Part shown: positions 1-9,229 of the stretch, in pieces
Layout of the letters: each line of letters opens with the position of its first letter
How positions within the stretch are numbered: the first letter of the stretch is position 1
Source: an uncultured Bacteriovoracaceae bacterium
GTDB lineage: Bacteria; Bdellovibrionota; Bacteriovoracia; Bacteriovoracales; Bacteriovoracaceae
Length of the DNA stretch: 64,000 bases
Direction: 5' to 3'
NCBI GenBank assembly: GCA_937931205.1
Contig: CALHBF010000001.1
Location: 213,501 to 277,500, forward strand
Notes under the pieces: model-generated
Seen by the model: only the letters and a program-made list of their open reading frames with translations
What the model was told of the DNA's origin: nothing
Databases searched by the model: none
Made by a program: the position numbers and the translations under genes

Positions 1-870
1 CTCTTTCTTCTCAAGATCACCATGAAGTAACTTCATTTTAAGCTTTGGCATTTTTTCAGAAAGATACTTGAATAGATCTTCTGCCTGATTTTTTTGGTTA
101 GTGAAGATGATCCCTCTTCCCTGCGCCTGCTTCTCTAGGAACATGCGAACAACCATGTCTTTTTCAGCTGGAGCGACGCGAACGTTATATGTCTCAATTC
201 GACTCTGAGGAGCATGAGAAACGTCTGAAGCAATTTTAGTAAATTTAGCCTCACTGAATTTTTCGATAAGATATTCTTCAATTTCCTGCGGCAGAGTTGC
301 TGTAATAAAAGCAAGACCTGTTTGATTTAAGTCAAAGTATTCAGAAACGAAATCGAGATCTTTTTTAAATCCCATATCAAACAGCTGATCTGCTTCATCA
401 AAGACAACATACTTTAGCTGTGAAAGTGAAAGTTCTTTTTTCTGAATCGCCGATTTAATTCGAGATGGAGTTGCTACAAGGATTTCATAGCTTGTTGCTG
501 CTACTGACTTCATCTTAGCGTGAGTGTCACCACCGGTTAAATCTCTAATTCTCAGTTTAGCGTGATGTGAAATTCCTTTGAAAACTTGGAAGATCTGACT
601 AGCAAGCTCACGAGTCGGAGCAACCACTAAAATAAGCGGAGCACCTTTTACTGAGTTTGCACCCTTTTGCTCTTCTCTCTCTTTCATTTTACTTACCAGC
701 GGAAGTGCATAAGAAAGAGTTTTACCAGAACCAGTCTCACCTAATACGATGACTGATTTCATATCTAGAATTTCAGGAATAACCTTACGTTGAATAGCAG
801 TTGGAGTTTTCAATCCAGATTCTGCAAAGTAGCCCTCAAGTTGAGGATGGAGTTCTTTCATAAAGGGCAT
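1..870 (-). CDS. DEAD-box RNA helicase, C-terminal part cut by the window edge
   Basis: ATP-dependent RNA helicase of the DEAD-box family, likely acting in RNA remodelling (ribosome assembly or mRNA decay) in the cytoplasm. I translated it directly from the minus strand; it stays open to base 1, so the C-terminal part lies outside. Visible motifs are a Q-motif-like PTAIQ at about 23-27, Walker A GETGSGKT at 44-51, motif Ia PTRELA at 85-90, TPSR at 134-137, DEAD at 158-161, and TAT at 190-192 where SAT is usual. The second RecA domain begins before the edge. The ATG at 870 is chosen because a GAGG lies 5 nt upstream; a second in-frame ATG is at 861. Which DEAD-box subfamily it belongs to cannot be told without the C-terminal tail. 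Confidence 0.93.
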   Translation of the reverse strand, partial: MPFMKELHPQLEGYFAESGLKTPTAIQRKVIPEILDMKSVIVLGETGSGKTLSYALPLVSKMKEREEQKGANSVKGAPLILVVAPTRELASQIFQVFKGISHHAKLRIRDLTGGDTHAKMKSVAATSYEILVATPSRIKSAIQKKELSLSQLKYVVFDEADQLFDMGFKKDLDFVSEYFDLNQTGLAFITATLPQEIEEYLIEKFSEAKFTKIASDVSHAPQSRIETYNVRVAPAEKDMVVRMFLEKQAQGRGIIFTNQKNQAEDLFKYLSEKMPKLKMKLLHGDLEKKE

Positions 871-953
871 GGTGGCCTCGTTTTCACTTTTAGAGTTTTA
901 ATTGCACTCAATTACCATGGCCCCATTTCTTTGTCAGTCTTAAAGGGTAATTT

Positions 954-1448
954 TTACTGGAACTTAGCCCTGCTTTTTCGATAATCTCGAGGATTTAACA
1001 CCTTGAAATTCCAGAGACCTCTCTTTAAACGACGAGCGCGCTCTTGAGCACGAAGGTAATCACCCTTCTGCCGCAGGTGATAGAAACGGGCATAGGGATA
1101 AAGATAGGCGCAACCCTCTTGAATAAGATGAATTGATACCCCATTCACATCCCCTAAAATTCTTCTATATAAATCAAATCCATCGACTTTTATCATCCAC
1201 GGAAAGGAGAGATTTTTCTTCAAACAATTGGCCGATATTGATCCCACTTCCTGCTGTCCTAACTCCGGAGCATCGATGAAATTTAGTCTTACTTTCTGCC
1301 ACCCTCCCCCTAACTTAACTCGTACAGTATCGCCATCAAGGACTTGTAATTCCGATGCTTCTAAATAAAGCGGATGAAGGTCTGTAAGATCTACTCTAAC
1401 TAGAAATATGCTCAACAAAGGAATAATAAAATGATAGATTCGGGCCAT
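954..1448 (-). CDS. Secreted thermonuclease-like (SNase) endonuclease
   Basis: Staphylococcal-nuclease fold enzyme (164 aa), expected to cleave DNA and RNA with Ca2+ outside the cytoplasm. An N-terminal hydrophobic segment (about 5-17) looks like a signal peptide or anchor. The catalytic set of SNase can be aligned: D38 and D40 in LDGDTV, R54 and D59 in the VRLNFIDAPE stretch, E62, and R96 in DLYRRILG. The typical ARRLKRGLW ending is also present. All key residues are conserved, so activity is plausible. It is divergent from tgt and convergent with nothing. In a predator a secreted nuclease would fit degradation of prey nucleic acid, which is inference. Confidence 0.88.
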   Translation of the reverse strand: MARIYHFIIPLLSIFLVRVDLTDLHPLYLEASELQVLDGDTVRVKLGGGWQKVRLNFIDAPELGQQEVGSISANCLKKNLSFPWMIKVDGFDLYRRILGDVNGVSIHLIQEGCAYLYPYARFYHLRQKGDYLRAQERARRLKRGLWNFKVLNPRDYRKSRAKFQ

Positions 1449-1518
1449 ATCACTTTCCTACTGGAAATGCCGGGGTACTGTCCTCTGGAAAACTCAAGCC
1501 GTAAAAGGAAATTCACTC

Positions 1519-2652
1519 ATGAATGTTCGTTCTGAAGTAAACAACAATTTTAAATTCACCCTTCAACACGTTGATAAACACTGTGGTGCCAGAGCAGGTA
1601 TTATTCATACTCCACACGGAGATATTGAAACACCCGTCTTCATGCCGGTGGGAACTCATGGTGCGATCAAAGCACTTCAGCCTAAAGAGTTAGTTGATCT
1701 AGATATTCATATTCTTCTCTCAAACACTTATCACCTGCATTTAACACCTGGCTCTGACTTGATTGCCAAGGCCGGAGGTCTTCATAAATTCATGGCATGG
1801 GATAGACCAATCCTTACTGACTCAGGCGGCTTCCAGGTTTTCTCATTACAGAAAAACTCGATTACTGAAGAAGGTGCAAACTTCAAGGGAGCAAAAGGAG
1901 AAAATATTCTTCTTACTCCAGAAACTTCTATTCAAATTCAGCAGAACCTAGGTTCTGATATTATGATGGCCTTTGATGAGTGTATTCCCTATCCGGCCAC
2001 AGAGAAATATGTTGAAAACTCAATCGCTAGAACTCACCGCTGGTTAGATCGTTGTATTGAGACTTGGGATAAACCTAATCAAGCTCTCTTTGGGATTATC
2101 CAGGGTGGAGTTTATGAGAAGTATAGAAAGATCTGTGTTGAGGAAGTAACTAAACGTGATCTGCCAGGATATGCTATCGGTGGAGTATCTGTTGGTGAAG
2201 GTCCAGAACATATGGAGCAAATCGTTCGCTATACAGCTCCAATTATGCCGAAGGATAAACCACGCTATGTAATGGGTGTTGGTATGCCGGAAGATCTACT
2301 GATGATCTGGGAACACGGTGTTGATATGAGTGACTGTATCATTCCTACGAAGTTTGCTCGTGGTGGAACCCTATTCACGAACCGCGGTAAAATTAGAATT
2401 GAACATAAGAACTATCGTCGAGATTTCTTCCCGATTGAGCCAAATCTAAAAGATTATGTGAATACGAACTTTACCCGTTCATATATCAAACATCTTTTTG
2501 ATTCGAATGAAATTCTAGGACAAATTCTAGCAACAGCTCACAATATTTCATTCTATAAATCGATGGCCACTCGCGCTCGTCAGGCCATTTTGGAAGATCG
2601 TTATTTAGAATTTAAAAATGAATTCCTCGCAGGATACAACAAAAACTCTTAA
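1519..2652 (+). CDS. tgt: tRNA-guanine transglycosylase lacking the zinc cysteines
   Basis: Exchanges guanine-34 of GUN anticodons for a 7-deazaguanine (preQ1 in most bacteria) in queuosine formation. The 377-aa length is normal. Active-site elements are intact: D101 in DSGGFQVFS, GGVSVGEG at 221-228, and the nucleophile D272 in MSDCIIPTK. V225 matches the valine of preQ1-type bacterial enzymes rather than the glycine of queuine-type eukaryotic ones. The usual zinc site C-x-C-x2-C is absent. The aligned positions carry L310, D312 and N315, while the fourth ligand H341 remains. No queA, queF or queuine transporter is nearby. The SD AAGGAAA precedes the ATG. It ends at a strong bidirectional terminator. 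Confidence 0.95.
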   Translation: MNVRSEVNNNFKFTLQHVDKHCGARAGIIHTPHGDIETPVFMPVGTHGAIKALQPKELVDLDIHILLSNTYHLHLTPGSDLIAKAGGLHKFMAWDRPILTDSGGFQVFSLQKNSITEEGANFKGAKGENILLTPETSIQIQQNLGSDIMMAFDECIPYPATEKYVENSIARTHRWLDRCIETWDKPNQALFGIIQGGVYEKYRKICVEEVTKRDLPGYAIGGVSVGEGPEHMEQIVRYTAPIMPKDKPRYVMGVGMPEDLLMIWEHGVDMSDCIIPTKFARGGTLFTNRGKIRIEHKNYRRDFFPIEPNLKDYVNTNFTRSYIKHLFDSNEILGQILATAHNISFYKSMATRARQAILEDRYLEFKNEFLAGYNKNS

Positions 2653-2659
2653 AAATAAG

Positions 2660-2688
2660 AAGGCCCTCATTCGAGGGCCTTTTCTTTT
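2660..2688. terminator. Bidirectional intrinsic terminator between tgt and the lipoprotein block
   Basis: Arms AAGGCCCTC (2660-2668) and GAGGGCCTT (2673-2681) with a 4-nt loop. A T-rich tail follows on the plus strand, and an A-rich stretch on the other side gives a U-tract for minus-strand transcripts. Confidence 0.88.
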
Positions 2689-2707
2689 GCAGGGAACTTG
2701 TTTTCAA

Positions 2708-5356
2708 TTAGAAATGCTTTTCAGAAATTCTTTCTTTCACAACATCTTCATAAGAAGAAACCTTTTGCTCGATATCTGATTTCTTCATATTAAATCTTTT
2801 TGCTACCGAATCATTTAATAGCTCTTCAACTGTTTTCTTCTCCACTTCTTTCCATCCCATTGAAAGACAGGCCTTACGTGGAAGTCTCACAGTCACTCTT
2901 GTTTTCTCCCATTTCCAAGGGATAACACTCTTACAGTGAAGCGCTCTCTCATCGGCCTTTGCCTCTAACAGAGCTTCCACCCTTGAGAAGATCTGGTTAT
3001 CAACTTCCTTTTGAGAAGCTTCAACAAATTTCTTATACCCTTCATCTCCCAGAGCATCCTGACAAGGGCCACTCATAATCAATGAACTGAAAGCTTCACG
3101 CTTTAGATGGTAAAGAGGTAGAAATGTCACTTGTCCTAAAGCAAGATTTCGACAAGAACTCATCACTGAAGATTTATCAGTTAAGCTACTCACCCACGAA
3201 AAGTCAGAAACAAGAAACTCACGGATTTTATCTGCATCTTGAGAGAAGATAACCGGGAGCTCTTGTGCTTCTTCGGCCATTGATGTCTCATGATAACCTC
3301 TCATCAGAGTTACCATTTTCGGTTTTAAAAACTCGAGGATAATTTGTTCTTCGATTGGATGAACGACCTTCTGTCCGTTGAAATCTAGTTCACGAACAAA
3401 TTCAGTCATCGCAGTCGGCATCTGAGCGTTCAAACAATTAAAGAATGAACTCACAAGGTAGCCTTTCGCCGGGGTAAAGAGGGTGCCTGCGGGAGCAGCA
3501 TCATCATTATGATTCATGTTCAAACACATCTGCCATGTGTCTTCTGACTTCAAAGTAATCAATTCTTCATTAGCATCAAGAAGATTCTTATAGCTGTTAT
3601 AAAGATCACTCGATACTCGAGAATAAGCATGAGCATTTGAATACAAGACGCCTAGCTCTTGAGCATGAGATTCCGGCAGTCCCATGTTAATAGCTTCTGC
3701 TGAAGCAACACGAGTAACTTTTCCATCGTAACAAGATTTTAGGTCATCAAAGACACTGCCTTTAAAACATTGAAAGAATGCTTCGTTAGCTAGTCTGCGA
3801 GAACTAAGCAAATTATTGAAAGATTTCATCTTTTCAACATAAGCAGGATCTTTAGACATTTCTGTCACATAAGTTTTAAAGCTTTCACGTAGAGAATTTT
3901 TAACAAGAACATTCCATTGATTTTGATCTTGTGCCGAATCAAGTGTATTACAACCATCTGGTTCATAAATTTTAACCATCGAAGTGACTTCGCTGGCCAT
4001 CAATTGAGCCTCATGACTTAAACAACGTAATACCCATGGACTAACAGAGCTGACACTAAAGTCTGCTGCAGAAAAATAATTTGACTGATATGCCTTCTCG
4101 CTTGCTGTACAGTCCATCACTTTCGTTAAAGCTTTGCCAGCGAAAGAGGATTCGTATTTTTTAAGAAGTCTTTCTCTGTTACCTATTTTGTCATAGCTAT
4201 CGCCATGAAAATAATTGCCACTAATCCAATTATATTGAACATCGTCAATTTTAGTTTTGGTTCTGTCACCTTCTTGTCTAAAGTAGGCCAGAGTGTCTGC
4301 AAAGTTCTCTACTGGAGAAGTTGCTGCATAATCACGAATTGTTCTCGCTTCAGGTTTTAACTTCCACTCAGATACAAACTTACCTTCGGCATTCGTGTAC
4401 TCATGCTTGTAAAAGCCAACGAGATCTAGATAATCTTTGTCATATGAACGGTAGTACTGATTACTTCTTTTCTCACGGGCCTGAAGGTTGTCCAGCATGT
4501 GAGTCATTTCGTGAATCACACCTACATACAAGAACCCTTCATCTTTATTCATCATCGAAGTTGTTAAACAACCATCTTGAAGTCTAATATGCCCAGCAGT
4601 ACTGGCCAGACCACAAGCACCTACTTTGTAACCTTCAAAGTTCTCAACTCCGCGTGGAATACGTTGAACCTCATTTAAGTTTGTTAGGTTGGTATAAGGT
4701 TCCTTCAGGAGATGCGTGATTCTCCATAAAGCATAAAGTTCTGTCTCATTATAGAGATAAGATGAAATGGGAAAACTTTTATCAGCATAGACTTCAGCGG
4801 CCGGAGCTGGAGGTCTGCTGACGACAACCTGGTATACACCAGGATTAGGAGATCGCTGATCAGGAATCATATTATCAGCTGAGAGATAATGTCCAAATTT
4901 GAGAAACCAAATATAGTGGACATATCCAGCTACATTATTATTTCCCTTATTATAAATTCGGTTAAAAATACAAGGAACATCACCGCAACCTGAATAATCA
5001 ATACTCTCAGGGTTGGCCAGATCACCAATTTTATCACCATACTTTTTCAGGAAATTGGCCTGTGGTATCGGTAGAGTTGATAAATCCAGATGCTTCCAAG
5101 TCCCCGATACAGCTCTTCCAGAAACCTTGGATTCGTATTGAGCAATTTCTTTTTTCAGAGTATCAACAGTAAAGATGTTACTTAAACACATCCCTTTTTG
5201 ATTATTTGAAGCAATAGACCTTACAAGAGTATCCTCACTCGATTGCAGATGCATATCTTGCCAAGCAGTCGCAATCGACTTAGGTGCTTTGGGTTTTGAG
5301 CAAGCAACAAGTGCCAATGCACCCATCGCATATATGATGTAATTACTTCGTTTCAT
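2708..5356 (-). CDS. Large HExxH (gluzincin-like) lipoprotein, paralogue A
   Basis: Predicted lipoprotein of 882 aa with a type II signal peptide ending in LVAC (C19). Residues 282-286 are HEMTH, a zinc-protease HExxH motif in a hydrophobic context. About 64 residues later SPVENFAD (E350, D354) resembles the glutamate helix that supplies the third zinc ligand in gluzincins. The C-terminal half has many cysteines and no family I recognise. It is a clear paralogue of the next large gene (864 aa): the same HExxH, SP-x-E-x-FADTLAYFRQ, IPWKWE and KHF ending are shared throughout. The start overlaps the stop of the small lipoprotein gene by 14 nt, so the two are probably one transcript. Protease activity is inferred from motifs only. 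Confidence 0.85.
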   Translation of the reverse strand: MKRSNYIIYAMGALALVACSKPKAPKSIATAWQDMHLQSSEDTLVRSIASNNQKGMCLSNIFTVDTLKKEIAQYESKVSGRAVSGTWKHLDLSTLPIPQANFLKKYGDKIGDLANPESIDYSGCGDVPCIFNRIYNKGNNNVAGYVHYIWFLKFGHYLSADNMIPDQRSPNPGVYQVVVSRPPAPAAEVYADKSFPISSYLYNETELYALWRITHLLKEPYTNLTNLNEVQRIPRGVENFEGYKVGACGLASTAGHIRLQDGCLTTSMMNKDEGFLYVGVIHEMTHMLDNLQAREKRSNQYYRSYDKDYLDLVGFYKHEYTNAEGKFVSEWKLKPEARTIRDYAATSPVENFADTLAYFRQEGDRTKTKIDDVQYNWISGNYFHGDSYDKIGNRERLLKKYESSFAGKALTKVMDCTASEKAYQSNYFSAADFSVSSVSPWVLRCLSHEAQLMASEVTSMVKIYEPDGCNTLDSAQDQNQWNVLVKNSLRESFKTYVTEMSKDPAYVEKMKSFNNLLSSRRLANEAFFQCFKGSVFDDLKSCYDGKVTRVASAEAINMGLPESHAQELGVLYSNAHAYSRVSSDLYNSYKNLLDANEELITLKSEDTWQMCLNMNHNDDAAPAGTLFTPAKGYLVSSFFNCLNAQMPTAMTEFVRELDFNGQKVVHPIEEQIILEFLKPKMVTLMRGYHETSMAEEAQELPVIFSQDADKIREFLVSDFSWVSSLTDKSSVMSSCRNLALGQVTFLPLYHLKREAFSSLIMSGPCQDALGDEGYKKFVEASQKEVDNQIFSRVEALLEAKADERALHCKSVIPWKWEKTRVTVRLPRKACLSMGWKEVEKKTVEELLNDSVAKRFNMKKSDIEQKVSSYEDVVKERISEKHF

Positions 5357-5765
5357 ACTTAATCACCCTTAATACAATATCCGAGTCTTCGGTATAAACG
5401 ACCCCAGTCCCCTTCGCATCACATTTCATGACGAACTCAGGCTTCTCATGGCCAACAATTTTCTCTGTGATTTTCTGAATTTTCACATCGCAATCTTTGA
5501 AAGCATGCTTCCAATAAATAAGAGTTCTCTCTTCATTGGTAGGATTGATGTAACCATTAGTGACGACACCATTCTGCACCTGATACTTTTCATCATTTTT
5601 GTAGTGAAGAATTTTGGAATCATCTACCGGAATGACTTCCTCTTTGATGGGTTCTCCCTTCACATCAATTAGTTCTTTGATTGTTGTGGTTCCATAATGA
5701 GGATCATTTTTTTGGGCCCCACAAGAAATAAGAAATAATGCTGATAAAAATAGTATTGGTTTCAT
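5343..5765 (-). CDS. Small lipoprotein, first gene of the paralogue A operon
   Basis: Hypothetical lipoprotein of 140 aa. The lipobox LISC gives a mature Cys at about 15. The mature part is rich in charged and beta-forming residues and has few cysteines. I do not recognise a family. It is the first gene behind a FliA-like promoter and its 3' end overlaps the 882-aa HExxH lipoprotein. It could therefore be a partner, chaperone or inhibitor of that protein, which is inference from position only. The leader carries GGAG about 9 nt before the ATG, the same arrangement as in front of paralogue B. Confidence 0.8.
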   Translation of the reverse strand: MKPILFLSALFLISCGAQKNDPHYGTTTIKELIDVKGEPIKEEVIPVDDSKILHYKNDEKYQVQNGVVTNGYINPTNEERTLIYWKHAFKDCDVKIQKITEKIVGHEKPEFVMKCDAKGTGVVYTEDSDIVLRVIKYETK

Positions 5766-5785
5766 GGTTTATTCTCCATATGTGC

Positions 5786-5813
5786 TATTCGGCTGGTCAT
5801 AAACAAGACTTAA
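5786..5813 (-). promoter_or_regulatory. FliA (sigma-28)-like promoter of the small lipoprotein/paralogue A operon
   Basis: On the minus strand TTAAGTCT (5813-5806), a 12-nt spacer, then GCCGAATA (5793-5786). It resembles TAAAGTTT-N11-GCCGATAA. The same elements and spacing recur before paralogue B. The predicted start leaves a short leader of about 14 nt containing GGAG. Confidence 0.65.
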
Positions 5814-5883
5814 AAGATAAAACGGAGACTTCCCTATATTCAGCATCTTAGGAGTCCTTAATTTTTTAGCAATTCTGAATATA

Positions 5884-5910
5884 AAAGGGCCCTCTTTTCA
5901 AGGGCCCTTT
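5884..5910 (-). terminator. Intrinsic terminator of paralogue B
   Basis: Near-perfect arms AAAGGGCCCT and AGGGCCCTTT surround a short loop immediately after the stop of the minus-strand gene, followed by a T-rich stretch in that direction. Confidence 0.88.
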
Positions 5911-5911
5911 A

Positions 5912-8506
5912 TTAGAAATGTTTTTCTTCAACTGCAGCTCTTATTCGTGGAGCTCTTGAACTAATCTCAGCTTTGAGTTCTTCAGTGCTTAATTTCAATT
6001 TCTTTAAGTCAGAACTTCTCATAAGCTCGTTAACAACTGTCTCTTCTACATCTTTCCAACCCATAGTTAAACAGGCCTGGCGTGGAATTCTAACAGTTGC
6101 TCTCGTTCTTTCCCACTTCCAAGGAATGATAGTCCTACAATGTAGTGCTCTCTCCTCTGCGGCAGTATTGAATATTTGATCAATTCTTGAATAAACTTCT
6201 GCTTCTATTTTTGACTTACTATTTTCAACAAATTTCGTGAAGGTAGGATCTTGTAAAATGTCACGACAGACTTCACTTGATAGTAGATTACCAAAAACTT
6301 CTCGCTTCACGTGGAATCGAGGAAGATAGTCGATTTTCTTTAATCCATAGTCACGACAGCTTAGTAGTAGTGTCGTTTGATTATTCAGAGTTGTGACCCA
6401 AGAAAAATCACTTAAAAGATCCTGACGAATTCCTCCATAGTACTGTTTGACAATGCCGGATAGCTCGACCTTCTCCTCAGCTGTGGCCTTTAGATGAAGA
6501 GTCGTAATCAAATCACTAATACGAGGAACGAGGAATTCAACAAGAATTTCCTCTTCTTTAGAATGAGTCACTTTCTGCCCTTCCAGTTCAAGGGCCCTTG
6601 TCACTTGGGTAACAAGAGATGGGAAACCATCATTCACACAATTGACAATTGAGCTGACAGCATATCCTCTGACTGGATTAAAATATTTTCCTCTTGGACG
6701 GTAAGTATCATCTGCCGGAACATCAACACATGCCTGCCAAAAATATTGAGTTTCATTTTCAATCATTTCTGCATTTTGATCTAAAATCCCTTTGAATGAT
6801 GAGAACAACTCATTCACAACAACCGAGTACGGATGGGCCTCTCCATAAAGACGAACTAACTCGACAGCTTGCTCATCTGGAAGCCTTAGCCCAACTCCTA
6901 TTTCGGAAATAATCTGATTGATTTTTTCTTGATAGCAACTACTCATATCTTTAAGGCTACTACCTTGATAACAAGCATAAATAGCTTCATTGGCATACTG
7001 GCGGCTAGCAACGATATTTTCAAGATTACCAATTTTTTCTAGATACTTAGGATCTTTTGTCATTTCACTGACATAAACAGAGAATTGTCCTTTGAGATAT
7101 TCTTTTAAATCTTCATCCCAGAATCTTTTTTCTGATCTTGAAAGTAATCCGCAACCATCTGGTTCATAAACCTTCACACGTGCAGTGATCATCTCTGCGA
7201 TTTCTTTTGCTTCATGTCCGAGGCAGCGAAGCATCCAAGGAGCGATTTGAGCATCCTGAAAATCTCTCATCGTGAAATAATCAGAATGATAAGATTTAGA
7301 ATTCTTTGAACAATCTACAACTTTACCTAAAATACCTCGGCTCGCTACAGAACCATGCTGCTTGATCAAACGACTTCTGTTTCCAGTCGTATCATAAGTT
7401 TCGTTGGCAAAATAATTTCTTGATACCCAAGAAAAGTGTTCATTCGAAATTTTACTTTTTGTCTCATCTCCACTTTGTCTAAAATAGGCTAAGGTATCAG
7501 CAAAGCTCTCTGCAGGACTTGCCGTCGCGTAGTCTCTGATTGCTTTAGCCCCTGGCCTTACTTTCCACTGATAAACGAGCTTCCCGTTAGCATCTGTATA
7601 CTCTTCACGATAAAATCCCGCGACATTTGTATAGTCAGGCTCATATGAGCGATAAGTTTTACCAACATAACGTGTTCTTGCTTCATGATAATCAAGAATA
7701 TGGGACATTTCATGAACAACACCTATATAGAGGAATCCATCATCGTTATTGAGATTTTCAACCTTCAAACATCCATCAGAAACAAATACATTTCCGATTG
7801 AAGAAGCAATTCCACAAGTTAAGGGACTCGCATTCTCAAAATTAGCTCCACGAGGAAGCCTTTGTAGTTCGCGAAAGAGAGTCATTGTTGTAAATGGTTC
7901 TTTTAAAAGATGAGTTACTCTCCAAAGCCCATAGAGTTCAGCATCATTAAAAAGATACGCACTCAAAGGCCAGCTGCGACCACCATAAACACCTACTCTA
8001 TCAGGGCTGTAGTCATAGCTTGGAATAGAGTTATCAGCTGCAAGATAGCTACCAAATTTGAGATACCACAAATAGTGAACATATCCGCCGATGTAATCAT
8101 CACCCTTCTTATAAATGCGATTGAAAATACATGGAAGATCTCCACAACCAGAATAGTCGATACTATCTTTGTATTGCAGGTCTCCTATTTTATCTCCGAA
8201 CTGGCGCAAGAATTGAGCTTGAGGAAACGGTAACATACTCAATTCGAGATGTTTCCAAAATCCGGCAGATGCACTCTTGTTGCTGAATGTTTTTTCGTAG
8301 TTAGCAATCTCGCTCTTGAGTGCCGGAACATTAAAATTACTCTGCAAGCACATGGCCGTACCATTAACTGAGGCGACACTACGAACGAGTTCATCAGATT
8401 GCGATGACGATTTCTGCTGCCACACCAATGCTAAGCTTTTGGGTGATTTTTTTTCACCTGTACAAGACAGCAAAATAAGAAAAGAAAGTAGAAAAATAGG
8501 TCTCAT
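5912..8506 (-). CDS. Large HExxH (gluzincin-like) lipoprotein, paralogue B
   Basis: Predicted lipoprotein of 864 aa with lipobox LLSC (C15). HEMSH at 265-269 and SPAESFAD (E333) give the same zinc-protease-like arrangement as paralogue A. The two align almost end to end; paralogue A has an extra proline-rich insertion near residues 170-193. I set the start at the ATG at 8506 rather than the ATG at 8521. A GGAG lies about 9 nt upstream of 8506, and paralogue A's operon has the matching leader. Its own FliA-like promoter makes it a separate transcript. Substrate is unknown. A cell-surface or periplasmic protease is the best guess. Confidence 0.85.
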   Translation of the reverse strand: MRPIFLLSFLILLSCTGEKKSPKSLALVWQQKSSSQSDELVRSVASVNGTAMCLQSNFNVPALKSEIANYEKTFSNKSASAGFWKHLELSMLPFPQAQFLRQFGDKIGDLQYKDSIDYSGCGDLPCIFNRIYKKGDDYIGGYVHYLWYLKFGSYLAADNSIPSYDYSPDRVGVYGGRSWPLSAYLFNDAELYGLWRVTHLLKEPFTTMTLFRELQRLPRGANFENASPLTCGIASSIGNVFVSDGCLKVENLNNDDGFLYIGVVHEMSHILDYHEARTRYVGKTYRSYEPDYTNVAGFYREEYTDANGKLVYQWKVRPGAKAIRDYATASPAESFADTLAYFRQSGDETKSKISNEHFSWVSRNYFANETYDTTGNRSRLIKQHGSVASRGILGKVVDCSKNSKSYHSDYFTMRDFQDAQIAPWMLRCLGHEAKEIAEMITARVKVYEPDGCGLLSRSEKRFWDEDLKEYLKGQFSVYVSEMTKDPKYLEKIGNLENIVASRQYANEAIYACYQGSSLKDMSSCYQEKINQIISEIGVGLRLPDEQAVELVRLYGEAHPYSVVVNELFSSFKGILDQNAEMIENETQYFWQACVDVPADDTYRPRGKYFNPVRGYAVSSIVNCVNDGFPSLVTQVTRALELEGQKVTHSKEEEILVEFLVPRISDLITTLHLKATAEEKVELSGIVKQYYGGIRQDLLSDFSWVTTLNNQTTLLLSCRDYGLKKIDYLPRFHVKREVFGNLLSSEVCRDILQDPTFTKFVENSKSKIEAEVYSRIDQIFNTAAEERALHCRTIIPWKWERTRATVRIPRQACLTMGWKDVEETVVNELMRSSDLKKLKLSTEELKAEISSRAPRIRAAVEEKHF

Positions 8507-8527
8507 GGGTTTTTTCTCCATGAGACC

Positions 8528-8555
8528 TATTCGGCTAAGCTTTTGAAAGACTTGA
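8528..8555 (-). promoter_or_regulatory. FliA (sigma-28)-like promoter of paralogue B
   Basis: Minus strand: TCAAGTCT (8555-8548), 12-nt spacer, GCCGAATA (8535-8528). It is almost identical to the promoter at 5786-5813, so the duplication kept its regulation. Confidence 0.65.
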
Positions 8556-8566
8556 AAATAAAGGAA

Positions 8567-9229
8567 TTAAATTGGCCTAATCACACCACAAGATATGGGA
8601 ACACTGATATGAGGTTCAAGATTTTCAATACTTGCTACTGTACTAGGAAGATGTCCTGATGCCGAAGTCCCTTGAACTAGGATCACTCGGTTTTCCAGAC
8701 TTAAACTGTCTCCTTTGAGCAAGTAATGATCAGGACCATAAGGCATTTGCAGATCTTTTAAAATATCTGACCAGTTGGCCTTCTTATTATAGGTAAAACT
8801 CGGCCCCTTAGGATATTGTCCCTCGCCCTCTTTCCTGGAGGTAATGTCATTATCCAAAGGAATTAAAACACTACCTAAAGCAACGTGGGCTTCTTTAATA
8901 TCAATGATGCCATCTTTATTCCTGTCATCAGCTGGTGTTGGGCATTTCGAAGCAGAGAAAATGTTCTGCATATGCATCACTCTCTGATCATCATCCAAGT
9001 AAGTTGTTATGTTTAATACATCCGCCTGGAGAGACAATTCCGCTCTACCGAAAGGAATAAAACCATTAACCGTCGAGTTAATCGGTCTAAGAAACGCCAC
9101 ATATTTCCCCTCCTTCATAACAATTTCTTCTTTCTCAATACTGTTAATCACCTGCCCTCCAGATCCTCCGCTGCTTTTTCCACACGAAGAAACTAAAAGC
9201 AATAACATCATAGGGACTAATGTTTTCAT
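8567..9229 (-). CDS. EF-hand-containing lipoprotein, partner of the glutaminase-like gene
   Basis: Lipoprotein of 220 aa: lipobox VSSC gives C16, followed by a Gly/Ser-rich tether. A canonical EF-hand calcium loop is visible at 102-113 (D102, N104, D106, G107, I109, D110, E113), so the protein probably binds one Ca2+. No enzymatic family is recognised. Its ATG overlaps the stop of the upstream protein-glutaminase-like gene by 4 nt (ATGA), which implies translational coupling and a shared job. A role as anchor, inhibitor or maturation partner of that enzyme is possible but only inferred from position. Confidence 0.8.
   Translation of the reverse strand: MKTLVPMMLLLLVSSCGKSSGGSGGQVINSIEKEEIVMKEGKYVAFLRPINSTVNGFIPFGRAELSLQADVLNITTYLDDDQRVMHMQNIFSASKCPTPADDRNKDGIIDIKEAHVALGSVLIPLDNDITSRKEGEGQYPKGPSFTYNKKANWSDILKDLQMPYGPDHYLLKGDSLSLENRVILVQGTSASGHLPSTVASIENLEPHISVPISCGVIRPI

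Noticed and set aside
1449..1518. preQ1 riboswitch before tgt
   Set aside because: No A-rich tail/pseudoknot pattern; the leader is short and contains only the SD.
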